64,000 bases of DNA. It comes from Phocoena phocoena (Eukaryota > Chordata > Mammalia > Artiodactyla > Phocoenidae). Location of the stretch: contig NC_089220.1 in NCBI RefSeq assembly GCF_963924675.1, positions 61,576,639 to 61,640,638 on the forward strand, in the 5' to 3' direction. The position numbers were made by a program, and so were the translations under genes. This document shows positions 22,836 through 33,724 of this stretch, piece after piece (position 1 is the first letter of the stretch; each line of letters opens with the position of its first letter). The notes beneath the pieces were generated by a model. That model was not told where the DNA came from. It was given only the letters and a program-made list of their open reading frames with translations, and did no database searches.

Positions 22836-24125
22836 AGCTGAAATTGAGTTTAAAAAATATATGCAAACTTTCCTTACAAGTGAAATTTTCATCAGTTTAA
22901 TAATTTTCAAACTTTCTGTTTCTGCATTCAAAGTATGATTTTAAAAACTCACTGATTTTAAAACTCTGCCTAAACTTTTCTTCCTCCCTTGTACATGCTC
23001 TATCTACCATGATTTCTAGACCATAATGTATGCATATGTTTGTAACTAAAATGTATTTTCCTAAATTCTTAAATCAATGAGATAATAAACTCTTATGAGA
23101 GCAAGAAGTATGCACCAGGAAAATTACTGCACTCCCTTTAGATTCATGCTAGCGGCCATGGCTTAGGGTTAGTTTCTTTAGAAAAATACATGCTAACAGT
23201 AAACTTCATGAAAATATTTGCTTCAGAATTTTCAAGGAAGGCTGTGGCTTGCCCAAAAGCATAACATTTAACAACATCTTTCAAGCCTGCCAAATCACAT
23301 TGCCTATTTAGCCAATTCAGTGTGCATAATATTAATTTACTGTGCCGCAAAGGTAGTGCACTTTAACTATTATTAGGGGAAAGTATAATATATTTGATTT
23401 CCATTTATGAGTCTCACATTGCTTGTAATTCAGTAGGGCTACCACATTTTCTGGGCAGGCTATCAAATAGGATGTTGTAATGATTTGCTTGACTAGTAGA
23501 GTAGATGAAAAAATATCAGTTCTGTCTGTAGCTGTTCTATTTTTGAATTTCAGATTTACACAGTTTGAAACCATTTATTCCCTCTGTGGTTCTCTTTAAA
23601 AAATAAAAAGATTCTTTTATATTGTAAAGAGTCATAGTTTTAAAGAGTTAAACATGTCACACGAAATCAGTTAAGGTAATAGGATAGTGTGAATTTCAGA
23701 GAACAAATGAGAAGTCTTAGGTTTAATTTGAAAATGCCAAGGAAGGGGCTATAGTACAATGCAAAAATTTTTGGTTTGATAAAAGGAAAACATAGGTCTT
23801 ACTTGTAACTGATATCTTGGGGATGCTTGAATGCCTCAATTCTCTGTCTGCACTGCTATTCCTTTGTGTCTTCACGGAGATGTTGAGATGTTCTCTGATT
23901 CGTAAAATGTTACTTAATGAAATTATCTTTGGAATAATCCATTCTTTCTACAAACGAACTCATAACATTTCAGTAGACTTACTCCCTATATTAGACATTA
24001 TCATGGAGTCCTTGAATGACTGGGTGAATTCTCTTTGTGTACACTAAATTCTTAAAACTTCATCTTATATGTACCACTGTAAAGGAATCCCATTATTGTG
24101 TCAGGTTCATTATTTTATATCATTC
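22836..24125. other. Unique intronic sequence
   Basis: AT-rich, with no exon-like or repeat sequence seen. Short frames (68-80 codons) are on both strands and carry no domain. Confidence 0.5.
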
Positions 24126-24959
24126 CATTTCTTTTTTCAACAAATATTTATTGAGCAACTATTAGGTGTCAGGAATATTCTGGGTACTTAGTGCATATCA
24201 GTGGACAATACAGACAAAGATCTCTGCCCTAGTGAAGCTTATATTCTGCTGGGAGAGACAGGAAACAATAAACATAAAAAAGAAGTAAATAATGTAGTAT
24301 GTTAGAAGTTGATAAGTATCATGGAAAAAGGAAAAAGCAGAGCAGCATGAGGATTTTTTTGGTGCTGGGGTGGGGAGGACCGGACCTCTGTGTTAGACTG
24401 GTCAGATTACTCGTTGACCATGTGAAGGAAGTTGGCCAAGTAGAATCTGGGGCAGGGGCATTCCAGGCAGAGGAAATGGCTAGCACTAAGGCCAAAAGCT
24501 GAGATAATCCTGGCATGTTTGGGAGACAGCAGAGGCCACTGTGGCCAGAGTAGAATCAGTGAGGGGGAGAATAGTAAGAGAGTTAGTTGGTGAGAGAAGT
24601 AATGCAGGCCCGGATTATGTATGGTTTTTCTCTGAGTGAGACGGGGAGTCATTGCTGACCAGAGGAATGACATGAAATAACTTACATCTTAAACAGGATC
24701 ACTTGAGTTGTTGGGTGAGAATAGATGGAAGGAGTCAAAGGTGTATGAAGGGAGACGTGTTAATGAGGTGCTGCAGTTAATCAGCTGAGAAACGGTGACC
24801 ATGACTTAACCAGAAAGGGGGCGAGGGCACAGGCAATAAAGGACGTGAGAGATGGTAGAAGTCTGGTTATATTTTGAAGTAGAGCCAATAGATTGGAAGA
24901 GGATTTTGAGAGAAAGGAGTCCAGGTTGACTCTAAGGTTGAACAGGTTGGTTTTTGTTT

Positions 24960-26383
24960 TGGTTTTTTTTGTTTGTTTATTTTGTTTTGTTTTTTATCTT
25001 TACTGGAGTATAATTGCTTTACACTGGTATGTTAGTTTCTGCTTTATAACAAAGTGAATCAGTTATACATATACATATGTTCCCATATCTCTTCCCTCTT
25101 GCGTCTCCCTCCCTCCCATCCTCCCTATCCCACCCCTCCAAGCGGTCACAAAGCACCGAGCTGATCTCCCCGTGCTATGCGACCGCTTCCCACTAGCTAT
25201 CTACCTTACGTTTGGGAGTGTGTATATGCCCATGCCACTCTCTCGCTCCGTCACAGCTTACCCTTCCCCCTCCCCATATCCTCAAGTCCATTCTCTAGTA
25301 GGTCTGTGTCTTTATTCCTGTCTTACCGCTAGATTCTTCATGACATTTTTTTCCCTTAAATTCCATATATGTGTGTTAGCATATGGTATTTGTCTTTCTC
25401 TTTCTGACTTACTTCACTCTGTATGACAGACTAGGTCTATCCACCTCATTACAAATAGCTCAATTTCGTTTCTTTTTATGGCTGAGTAATATTCCATTGT
25501 ATATATGTGCCACATCTTCTTCATCCATTCATCCGATGATGGGCACTTAGGTTGTTTCCATCACCTGGCTGTTGTAAATAGAGCTGCAATGAACATTTTG
25601 GTACATGACTCTTTTTGAATTATGGTTTTCTCAGGGCATATGCCCAGTAGTGGGATTGCTGGGTCATATGGTAGTTCTATTTGTAGTTTTATTTATTTAT
25701 TTTGCGGTACGCGGGCCTCTCACCGTTGTGGCCTCTCCCGTTGCAGAGCACAGGCCCCGGGCGCGCAGGCTCAGCGGCCATGGCTCATGGGCCCAACCGC
25801 TTCGCGACATGTGGGATCTTCCTGGACCCGGGCACGATCCTGTGTCCCCTGCATCGGCAGGTGGACTCCCAACCACTGCACCACCAGGGAAGCCCTATTT
25901 GTAGTTTTTTAAGGAACCTCCATACTGTTCTCCATAGTGGCTGTAACCAATTCACATTCCCACCAGCAGTGCAAGAGTGTTCCCTTTTCTCCACACCCTC
26001 TCCAACATTTATTGTTTCAGATGTTTTGATGATGGCCATTCTGACCGGTGTGAGATGATATCTCATTGTAGTTTTGATTTGCATTTCTCTAATGATTAAT
26101 GATGTTGAGCATTCTTTCATGTGTTTGTTGGCAGTCTGTATATCTTCTTTGGAGAAATGTCTATTTAGGGCTTCTGCCCATTTTTGGATTGGGTTGTTTG
26201 TTTTGTTGTTATTGAGCTGCATGAGCTGCTTATAAATTTTGGAGCTTAATCCTTTGGCAGTTGCTTCATTTGCAAATATTTTCTCCCATTCTGAGGGATG
26301 TCTTTTGGTCTTGTTTTTGGTTTCCTTTGCTGTGCAAAAGCTTTTAAGTTTCATTAGGTCCCATTTGTTTATTTTTGTTTTTT
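24960..26383 (-). mobile_element. 5'-truncated L1 fragment (ORF2 C-terminus and 3' UTR), itself hit by a SINE
   Basis: A T-rich tail near 24960-24995 is followed by ATCTTTACTGGAGTATAATTGC and the same 3' end as the full-length L1, up to the ORF2 C-terminal coding part. The - strand translation contains [20 protein letters not shown] and [15 protein letters not shown]. It is truncated near 26383. A CHR SINE sits inside at 25691-25894. Target-site duplication not clear because the left flank is T/G-rich. Confidence 0.9.
25691..25894 (-). mobile_element. CHR-type SINE, short form, nested in L1, perfect 14-bp TSD
   Basis: (ATTT)n tail, then GCGGTACGCGGGCCTCTCACC and the inverted head ending CACCAGGGAAGCC. 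CTATTTGTAGTTTT is found at 25677-25690 and 25895-25908, and L1 ORF2 sequence continues across the junction when the insert is ignored. The - strand 214-codon frame is an L1-SINE chimaera. Confidence 0.96.
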
Positions 26384-26438
26384 GAGTAGGGGTGTTGGTT
26401 AAGGCACTCAGGAGTCCCATTTTAAACATGTGGATTTT

Positions 26439-26643
26439 TTTTTTTTTTTGGCGTTACGCAGGCCTCTCACTGTTGTGGCCTCTCCTGTTGTGGGGCACAG
26501 GCTCCGGAGCGCAGGCTCAGTGGCCATGGCTCACGGGGCCCAGCTGTTCCCCGGCATGTGGGATCTTCCTGGACCCGGGCACGAACCCGTGTCCCCTGCA
26601 TTGGCAGGCGGACTCTCAACCACTGCGCCACCAGGGAAGCCCC
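26439..26643 (-). mobile_element. CHR-type SINE, short form, in L2, 15-bp TSD with one mismatch
   Basis: T-run, GGCGTTACGCAGGCCTCTCAC, inverted head ending CACCAGGGAAGCCCC. AAACATGTGGATTTT (26424-26438) and AAACATGTGAATTTT (26644-26658) flank it, and the L2 reading continues across. Confidence 0.94.
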
Positions 26644-26815
26644 AAACATGTGAATTTTGAGATGTCAAATAGGCAATCAGATATTTGTCTTGACTTTGAA
26701 AGGGAAGTCTGGACTGGAAATGTAAATTGGCAAGTTGTTAGCATATAGATGGTATTTAAAACCGTGGGTTGGAATGAGATCACCAAGGGAGTGAGTGTAG
26801 ATAGAGACCTTCCTG

Positions 26816-27270
26816 AGTGAATTTCATGTATTTAGCGTTATTTACTCAGTGGGCCGATAAAGTTAAATACTCCCTCTTCTCTAAGAACTCATGGTTTGTA
26901 TTTGACTACACATTTTCACAAGTGCAGGAGATGCCATTGACATAGACTACAGTGTCTGGAGATGAATATTGCAATGGCCAATATGGGGATGGGGGGAATG
27001 GTGTGGGGACACAGTTATATATTTCTCTATATTACTGGCATAGTATGGTGTGATAAATGCTATTCTTGATATATGTAATGGAACTGTAATATAATATTGG
27101 TAATGTAAAATGTAATATAACTGGTGTATGTCATGGAATTGTAGAGAGAGGAAATGTGAATTGACTCAGTGATAAGAAGTCAGAGTAAATTTAGAAAACT
27201 CTGTTCTCAAGTAATTTATCTTAGAACAGATTAATGTATAATAGCATTGTGTATAGTTAAAATCAAAATT
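26816..27270. other. Unique AT-rich intron
   Basis: No repeat or gene seen. Contains TAATATAATATTGG-type AT runs near 27085-27120. Confidence 0.5.
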
Positions 27271-27283
27271 AAGACCTGAACTG

Positions 27284-27489
27284 GGGGCTTCCCTCGTGGA
27301 GCAGTGGTTGAGAGTCCGCCTGCCGATGCAGGGGACACGGGTTCGTGCCCCGGTCCGGGAAGATCCCACATGCCGCGGAGCGGCTGGGCCCGTGAGTCAT
27401 GGCCACTGGGCCTGTGCGTCCGGAGCCTGTGCTCCGCAACGGGAGAGGCCACAGCGGTGAGAGGCCCGCGTACAGCAAAAAAAAAAAAA
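27284..27489 (+). mobile_element. CHR-type SINE, short form, perfect 13-bp TSD
   Basis: GGGGCTTCCCTCGTGGAGCAG head, GGGTTCGTGCCCCGG B-box region, GAGCGGCTGGGCCCGTGAG body and a pure A-tail. AAGACCTGAACTG is at 27271-27283 and 27490-27502. One of the cleanest short-form copies and useful as an internal reference for the others. Confidence 0.96.
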
Positions 27490-27502
27490 AAGACCTGAAC
27501 TG

Positions 27503-28795
27503 AAGGATCACTTGACATTGTCCTTTAATAATCTATATTCAAGTCTACCTTTGGGCACCTAGTTTGTCTTCTGCATTCCCCCATTTTATTGCTAAAAAGG
27601 TTACTGAAGCCATTGCAGCACTGTTCATAGGTGAAGGCAGAGGTGGACCAGGAAGGAAGGCACAAGAATGACAACAGCATTCTAGGTTTCTATACTTGAG
27701 GATTCTGTTAGGAGTTAGCAGGGGTGGTGTGTCCCTTGGTCAGTCCATCAATGTGGTTCTGTACCTTCCATCGTCTCTTTTCTGTGGCTTAGGTTGTAAA
27801 GGGATAGTTTGGAAAAAAAGGGTCTTCTGCTTTACGTTGTAAGCATTCTAAATCTCCAAAGTAACAAAACAACCATCCCATCCACTATCCATTCTGTGAA
27901 GTGTGATGCCTTTATTGTGACTTTCTACTCCCAGCTTTAAGGATACCCTTGAGTCCTCCACCAGTAGTTATAGGCAAAGTAGGTAAAAATTGTAGAAAAG
28001 GCTTCCTGGTGAAATATATATATTATCTCTCTCTCTCTCTCTCACTCTCTCTCTCTCTCTGTCTCTCTCTCTAAAAATTTTTTGCAAGGTATTCACCTTA
28101 CAGAAATCAGCCTTGTGTCCTAGGATGAATAATCTCAAATATAAAGCACACCCAGGCCACAGCTGAATTAAAATTTTACTTAAAAATTGTAAATATTTGT
28201 ATTTTCTGTCATTCATTTTATGAGAACCATGGCATAGTTCCTTGAAGACAGTTGACAATTTGACAATAAAAGTAAACTGTTATGCAAGACTAGAATTGGA
28301 ACAGAACATAAATAGCAACATTTCACACTGTAAATAGCAACACTTAGTTTTATGCATATTGCTGTTCTCTGTTCATTGTTTTCCCTTTACATGTAAGTTT
28401 GTTCTCAGTGTATCACTTCTGTGCCCACTTTTGAAATTCTTCCTTCTTTCAGGCACCCTTGATGCTGCATCAGGCTATGTCCCAGCACTGAGCACAATAC
28501 CCTGCATGCACACCCCTCTCAAGAATCATTTGTCAGTCTATTAGGTGTTGAATCGTTGGTCACCTTCTCACATTTACATACCTGCTGAACATCTGGATGT
28601 GTGATCAACAATATTGCAATTCTGCATTCAAGTACTTCCTGTGCTTTATTTCATATCATATTTGCCAGTATTTCTCCATCCTTGCTTGCTTATTTGGGTT
28701 ATGTTCAAACTAATGAATAAATGTAGAATAAATTACTGCCAGTTCAGTTCATCTAGAGAATTAGCTGACATAGTGGCATGTGCAGTAACCCTAAG
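27503..28795. other. Unique intron with a (CT)n tract
   Basis: No coding evidence. A (CT)n tract lies at 28026-28072 (listed separately). The 96-codon - strand frame there gains its RERERER run from the CT repeat. Confidence 0.5.
28026..28072. repeat. (CT)n microsatellite
   Basis: CTCTCTCTCTCTCTCTCAC, CTCTCTCTCTCTCTCTGTC, then CTCTCTCTCT, preceded by a short (TA)n. Confidence 0.93.
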
Positions 28796-28797
28796 CA

Positions 28798-28965
28798 GCA
28801 TTAATTTACTTATTCAACAAATTTTTATTGAGCTGGCTGCCAGCTATTGTGCAAAGTGATGGGGATATAAAGGTGAATAAGGCAGGTGGAATCTCTGTCC
28901 TTGTGGAGCTTTTAGACAAGAAAACAGTTACAGTGCCATGTAATAACACAAGTCCAGGGTACTAT
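28798..28965 (-). repeat. L2-type 3'-end relic
   Basis: TTATTCAACAAATTTTTATTGAGCTGGC...GTGCAAAGTGATGGGGATATAAAGGTGAATAAGGCAGG...TGTCCTTGTGGAGCTTTTAG follows the reverse-complement L2 3' end. Diverged. Confidence 0.6.
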
Positions 28966-28994
28966 GGGAGCACATCACAGGGTACCTGTATCAG

Positions 28995-29440
28995 AATTAG
29001 GTTCAGGTACGAGTGGCAGAGAACCCAAATAGCAGTAGTTTAAAGGAAATGAAAATTTTCTTCAACGTGAATGTCTGGAGGTAGACCAGAACTCCATGAT
29101 GTCACGGACTACTTCTGTCTTGTTGCTGTGCTACGTGTGACCTCCATGCCCAAAATCACTTCATTGTGCAAAATGGCTTCTCCTGCCCTAGGTCAGCATT
29201 CCACCAGAAGGAAGTAGGAAAATGAAAGAGAGGAGCAGCCTCCTTAACTTTAAAAGACTTCCTAGAAATTGCTCAAACCACTTGCACTTACCTCCCATTG
29301 GCCAGAACTTGGTCACATGTGACCTAGCAGCAAGGAAGGCTGGGAAATATAGTATTTATTCTGAGCAACCAGGAGGAAAAGGGGATGAATACTAGGGGAC
29401 AACTAACTGTCTCTGCCCCAGGATTTCTGGGAAAATAGTT
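28995..29440. repeat. Ancient unclassified mammalian repeat (copy 2)
   Basis: Shares ordered motifs with 10776-11560 and 60900-61290: CAGTAGTTTAAAGGAAATG, CAAAATGGCTTCTCC, TAAAAGACTTCC, CCCATTGGCCAGAACTTGGTCACATG, GGCTGGGAAATATAGT. It ends about 620 bp before the SLC25A21 exon. The family name is not known to me. Confidence 0.5.
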
Positions 29441-30017
29441 GCCCAAATTGAGATCTGAAGGTAAGTAGGATTCTCAGAAGAAGTGTATGTGTGTGTATCC
29501 TCCCAGGAGGACAACATTCCAAAGAGAAGGAAAAGCTCAGGGAATTGAACACTGAAAAGAAACTGTTCTCCTTGGATGATAGTATTTGTGCTCTTCTTCT
29601 AGTTGGGCATTGACTCTTTCAGACTTAGAGGTGCTTGTGACACCGGTACATCCATGCTGTGATGAGAGAGATGGTGAATCTACCAAAGGGGAGAGGGTTG
29701 GAGCATCACTGCTTATGTGTTTGCATGTTAATAAATGTGACTGGGAGCAGTGGGAGGGTTAATGGACAGATGATTAGATTGTTGGGAGAACATATTAATA
29801 GAAGTGAATATCACTCCTCTGTTTAAAATCTCCGTTTGTGCCAGAGCACTTATAAAGAAGTAATCACTCATGTATCTTGCTCCCATAGAAATAAAATCAT
29901 GTTATTCATTAGTCTTTTGCTCCTAGCCTCTATTACCTGTCATGTCCAAGGTCCCGAGTTTTTAATTTGAAGATTCATACTTGAGAAACCAATAGGGTCA
30001 AGGAAATAAGAACCAGT
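29441..30017. other. Unique intron just upstream of the exon
   Basis: Low-repeat sequence between the ancient repeat and the acceptor site. No second exon or alternative acceptor stands out. Contains a short TGTGTGTGTG at about 29487. Confidence 0.5.
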
Positions 30018-30060
30018 GTTTACATAAGTGTTTATTGGACTTTTCTTTATCATCTTTCAG
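30018..30060 (+). promoter_or_regulatory. 3' splice site (polypyrimidine tract and acceptor) of the SLC25A21 exon
   Basis: The sequence before the exon is pyrimidine-rich (GGACTTTTCTTTATCATC then TTTCAG) and ends in the invariant AG. An A-containing branch-like region (GTTTACATAAG, GTGTTTATTG) lies 20-40 bases upstream. This is what a U2-type acceptor needs, and it sets the exon start together with the uninterrupted carrier reading frame. Confidence 0.85.
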
Positions 30061-30109
30061 GTCTTGTAGAAATTTGCCTGATGCACCCTCTCGATGTGGT
30101 GAAAACCAG
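30061..30109 (+). CDS. SLC25A21: SLC25A21 internal coding exon (49 nt), mitochondrial 2-oxodicarboxylate carrier
   Basis: The exon lies between a 3' splice site (T/C-rich tract ending ATCTTTCAG at 30060) and a donor AG|GTAAGG at 30110. It enters after the first base of a Gly codon and leaves after two bases of an Arg codon. The complete codons read LVEICLMHPLDVVKT with no stop. PLDVVK fits the mitochondrial carrier signature Px[DE]xx[KR] at the end of transmembrane helix 1, and the peptide matches SLC25A21 as I recall the human protein, near residues 24-40. The product exchanges 2-oxoadipate and 2-oxoglutarate across the inner mitochondrial membrane in lysine, hydroxylysine and tryptophan breakdown. 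The first and following exons were not found here, as expected for a gene with very long introns. Exon number (2 or 3) cannot be fixed. Another SLC25 paralogue is unlikely given EICLMHPLDVV. Confidence 0.9.
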
Positions 30110-30115
30110 GTAAGG
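30110..30115 (+). promoter_or_regulatory. 5' splice donor GTAAGG
   Basis: The exon ends ACCAG and is followed by GTAAGG, close to the U1 consensus (CAG|GTRAGT). The split leaves AG of an Arg codon to be completed by the next exon, in agreement with the KTR continuation of SLC25A21. Confidence 0.87.
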
Positions 30116-31058
30116 TTCTGCTTGAACAAGTTTTATTGACTTTGGCTGATATCCAGATTAAGATCTGTCAGAACACTAAATGCTAGAACTTGTCCTAGGC
30201 CGGTAGCTTCTCCCAAAAATGGCATTTATATTTACTTCTTAAAGAAAATACTATTTGACAGATAAAATGTAAGCAGTGAAAAGCATTTCTGGATAGGGGT
30301 CATCTGAAAGTATATAATATTTTACTGCCTTCACATGACATCCATAAGGTATAATTTGTGACTAAACTGGTAAGCGAGGGAAATTTATCAAAATGATATA
30401 AAAACTAAACTCTATCTAGTGAATTATGACAGCCGACTTTCATTTGGCATTGCATGTAACATATATGTTATATAGCATATAACAGATTGCTATTTAATAG
30501 TGAGCATTTTGATGAGCATTTTGAGTAAACTTCTTAAATGGTGCTTAAAGAATTTATTCCTACAACTGTTTGCCAATACAAAGTGCCATATTTCCTGGAA
30601 AATGCCTTTGCTCTTAAATGCCTTAAAATCAGGACAATGTATTAAATCTGTTTACCAAGAGAAAAAAAAATCTTGTGGGTTTTAATATGATCTAGAGCAG
30701 TTTTTTAAAAGTTAAATCCATGGCTAAATTACTGAACTCTATTTTTTCATATTAAAAGGTCTGAAAGTATAGTGAAAGTTTCCATTTATTTGCATTGTGT
30801 AAAACCCAACACCATACCTAGGCTGGAGCTTAACAGCAAAAAGTGCCATGCAACAGTGATGGTCAAAACAAACCCTTACTGCCACAATTAGGAAATACTC
30901 GATGAGTCAGGCTGGTCATTGAAGGGACATGTTGCTTAATTTACCTACAGAGGCAACAGAATCTTAGTTAGGCTGGTTGCTGAAAGCAAGGGAAGGTGTC
31001 TGTGACATGCAAATAATATTACATTTCTGATAGAGATAGAGAAGATGAGAATTTGGCT
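30116..31058. other. Unique intron just downstream of the exon
   Basis: AT-rich. Short palindromic AT stretch near 30460-30485 (AACATATATGTTATATAGCATATAACA). No repeat family recognised. Confidence 0.5.
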
Positions 31059-31061
31059 TCT

Positions 31062-31425
31062 TTCTTAGCTTGGGAAGCTATAACAAAATTTCATAGACTG
31101 GGTGGCTTAAGCAACAGACATTTATTACAGTTTTGGAGGCTGGGAAGTCCAAGATCAAGGTGCCAGTCAATTTGGTTCTTGTTGAGAGCCCTCTTCCTGA
31201 CTTGTAGAAAGTCACTTTCTTGCTGTATCCTCATGTGGTGTTGGAGAGAGGAAGCTCTGATGTCTCTCTTTCTTCTTATAAAGAACACTAATCCCGTCAT
31301 GGGGCTCTACCCTCATGACCTCATCTAAACCTAATCACCCCACCGCCACCAAAGGCCATCATCTTGGGGGTTAGGGCTTCAATATATGAATTTGGGGGGC
31401 CGCAAACATTCAGTCCATAGCAACC
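31062..31425 (-). repeat. ERVL-MaLR (MST/MLT1-type) LTR relic
   Basis: Reads as the inverse of the MaLR LTR: GGGAAGCTATAACAAAATTTCATAGACTGGGTGGCTTAAG, TTGGAGGCTGGGAAGTCCAAGATCAAGG, CACTAATCCCGTCATGGGGCTCTACCCTCATGACCTC, TTGGGGGTTAGGGCTTCAATATATGAATTT and a final AGTCCATAGCA. Near-complete solo LTR, no coding interior seen. Confidence 0.82.
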
Positions 31426-31715
31426 TCAAGTCGCCAAACCCGAACAGAGAAAGAAGGAAATCCAAAATTATATTCAAATGTAAGGTGGGTGTACTTCCTG
31501 GAGCATCTTTTATAGAGAGTTCAGAAACAGAAAGCAAAACTCACTGGCCTTTCCTTCTTAGTTTCCGTATTAACCTTCTTTGAAAAGCCAGATTATTGTT
31601 AATCTCTCTGAGTAATAAATTGTCTTTTTCATTTAATGGTAATTTCCTACATTAGTGCAGTGTTCAAATGAGCAAGGAGAAATAAGAATGATTTAAACAA
31701 GACCATATTGACATT
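31426..31715. other. Unique intron
   Basis: Nothing recognisable; short chance frame at 31386-31583. Confidence 0.45.
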
Positions 31716-31860
31716 ACAGTTACTCATTCATTCCCTCAATCCTTCATTCATTCATTTAGCAACATGTATTGGGCACCTAGTGCTTGTGGGTTCTAGGTTA
31801 TCTCTGCCCTCAGAGAGCTCACGATCTGATGAGTTAATAAGAATCTCATCACAATGAATT
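31716..31860 (-). repeat. L2-type 3'-end relic
   Basis: CATTCATTCATTTAGCAACATGTATTGGGCACCTAG...TCTAGGTTATCTCTGCCCTCAGAGAGCTCACGATCTGATG matches the inverted L2 3' end. Confidence 0.62.
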
Positions 31861-32575
31861 TCAAAAACGATATCATTTCATGGTACTGGATATGAATCGG
31901 ATATTTCTTGAAATGGATGTGCCAGGTTACTGGGGCTTTATGTCTTCTTTGTTATATAGATATTTTTACGAAAAGGGCATTCATTGATTAGAATCAGTCA
32001 CACACCCTTACCTAACTTCAAGGGAGAGGGAAAAGTACAATCCTTCCAGGGACCCTGAAGGAGAAGGGAACTGGATGGTGGATGGTATTTGACCTGCATA
32101 ACAATAAAAACTGTATTGAATAAAGACTCACAATCATAGAATAAACTGAAAGCCCCAAACTTTTGCAGTTGGTGGAATCAGAAGTAGAATATGCAAGATT
32201 GGTAGCATTTATCACTGGGCACTAACACACAGGTGGTAGCGAGAGGACAGGACAGACTAAATTATTGCCGAAATCTTCACTATTATAGTACTGGAGATGA
32301 CCACGTTTCTAAATAAGAAAAACTGTAAACCATAAAGGATAATTCATGAAACCATGTAGCATTAGTGATTTTAGCAGGTTACTTTCCCTAATGACATCCA
32401 AGGGCCTTGGATTCTAAATTGTAGCAGGCATTGTCAAAGTGGGGCATGGGATACACCAGGCCAAACCTCACTTACTTCAGTTTTCTGTGGGCTGTTTTAG
32501 CCTCTTCTCGGATATTTTCCTTGAAGAATGGGACAATGAATTAATCTGAGCATGGAAATGGCTTATTTCCCACAA
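31861..32575. other. Unique intron
   Basis: No feature supported. AT-rich intronic sequence. Confidence 0.45.
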
Positions 32576-32579
32576 CATC

Positions 32580-33105
32580 GCATGTGTTGGAGTATGGCAG
32601 AACCAATAAGTCTAGTCTTTTGGGGTTCTATTTGTACCTAATCCTTTTCTCTGCGGAAGGAAAGAAAATAGATTCTAAAAGTGTACTTCCAGATTCTTTC
32701 TTCACAGGAATTTTTCTTTCATCATTTTTTTTTGCACTCTTTAAATTACCGATTCTGTTACACCCGGCTCGAGGGAGAGAGGAGGTGGTGGTGTTACCTA
32801 AGCCCAGGCACCAGGACTACCTGGTGAAAGCCAGAACCGCAGTAGATCTGTCGAGTGGTAGCTGGTCTCAGAGGAACTCCAGCCACTGCCAGATTTCCTG
32901 CCTGAGGCAGACAGGGAGAGGGGAAATCCTCTGGTTTCTCTCTTCTCTCTACCCTTTAGTCTCCGATCAGTGCTCCTATATGCTGAACCCAAGGAAGACT
33001 GGGAGGCCCAGCCTGGCAGAGGGCCGTCCCTCTGCATAACAGAACAGAGCAGGACAAGGGAAGAGTGAGAAATGGTCTGAAGACAAACAAACAGAACTGA
33101 CACAC
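32580..33105. repeat. Probable ancient repeat, GC-richer, family unknown
   Basis: A GC-richer block (CCCGGCTCGAGGGAGAGAGGAGGTGG, CCTTTAGTCTCCGATCAGTGCTCC, CAGAACAGAGCAGGACAAGGGAAGAG) holds a 151-codon + frame and a 101-codon - frame. The layout resembles old interspersed repeats carrying an ATTGGCTGAACCC-type motif. No protein family is visible in either frame, so I do not call a gene. Confidence 0.4.
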
Positions 33106-33155
33106 TGTTATTTTAGTGGGATTTGGAGAAAGAGCTGACATAAACATGCATTTTC

Positions 33156-33710
33156 TTTTTTTTAATTGAGACATAATTGACATATAACATTATATTAGTT
33201 TCAGGTATACAACATAATGATGCAATGTTTGTATATATTGCAAAGTGACCACCACAATAAGTCTAGTTAACATCCATCACAGCGCATAGCCACAATTTTC
33301 TTTTTCTTGTGATGAAAACTTTTAAGATCTACTCTCTCAGCATCTTTCAAATATACAATATAGTATTATTAACCATAGATTACATCCCCAGGACTTACTT
33401 ATTTTATAACTGGAAGTTTGTACCTTTTGACCATCTTCATCCATTTTCCCCATCCCCATCCCCTGGCAACTACCAGTTTGTACTCAGCATCTATGAGTTT
33501 GATTTTTTTTTAGATTCCACATATAAGTGAGATCATACGGGTATTTGTCTATCTCTGCCTGATTTATTTCATTAGCCTAATGCCCTCAAATTCCATCCAT
33601 GTTGTTGCAAATTTCCTTCTTTTTATGTCTGAATAGCATTCTACTGTATATATATGATATATCACATTTTCTCTATTTATTCATCATCCATTGATGGACA
33701 CTTAGGTTAC
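33156..33710 (-). mobile_element. L1 3' fragment of an older mammalian subfamily, with TSD
   Basis: TTTTAATTGAGACATAATTGACATATAACATTATATTAG and CCCTGGCAACTACCAGTTTG, GATTCCACATATAAGTGAGATCATACG and ATTGATGGACACTTAGGTT are inverted L1MA/L1MB-like 3' sequence. CATGCATTTTC at 33145-33155 is repeated at 33714-33724 (AAACATGC/AAGCATGC with one mismatch when extended). Confidence 0.87.
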
Positions 33711-33724
33711 AAGCATGCATTTTC

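Larger units (their letters stand above)
24130..26815 (-). repeat. L2 LINE relic, split by a younger L1 and a SINE
   Basis: The left part (24130-24950) reads the reverse-complement L2 3' region: CAACAAATATTTATTGAGCAAC, ATCTCTGCCCTAGTGAAGCTT, TTCCAGGCAGAGGAAATGGC, TCACTTGAGTTGTTGGGTGAGAATAGA, GACTCTAAGGTTG. The right part resumes at about 26385 (GTGTTGGTTAAGGCACTCAGG) and after the SINE at 26644 (GAGATGTCAAATAGGCAATC, AGCATATAGATGGTATTTAAA, GGGAGTGAGTGTAGATAGAGA). The split pieces align in order, so the younger elements inserted into a pre-existing L2. Confidence 0.7.
1..30060 (+). other. SLC25A21: Intron of SLC25A21 upstream of the exon (partial)
   Basis: Inferred intron, because the next coding sequence on the + strand is an internal exon and no first exon (start codon plus CpG-rich promoter) was seen. 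The only strongly GC-rich stretch upstream, about 18000-18480, belongs to an L1 5' UTR and is not the gene's promoter. The contents are interspersed repeats and unique AT-rich sequence, listed separately. Confidence 0.75.

Noticed and set aside
25785..26429. 214-codon - strand frame resembling a reverse transcriptase-related protein
   Set aside because: Chimaera of L1 ORF2 C-terminus and a nested SINE; not a functional gene.
32584..33039. 151-codon + strand frame starting MLEYGRTNKSS
   Set aside because: Overlapped by a 101-codon frame on the other strand, no domain, no splice or promoter context, and sequence that looks like an old repeat.
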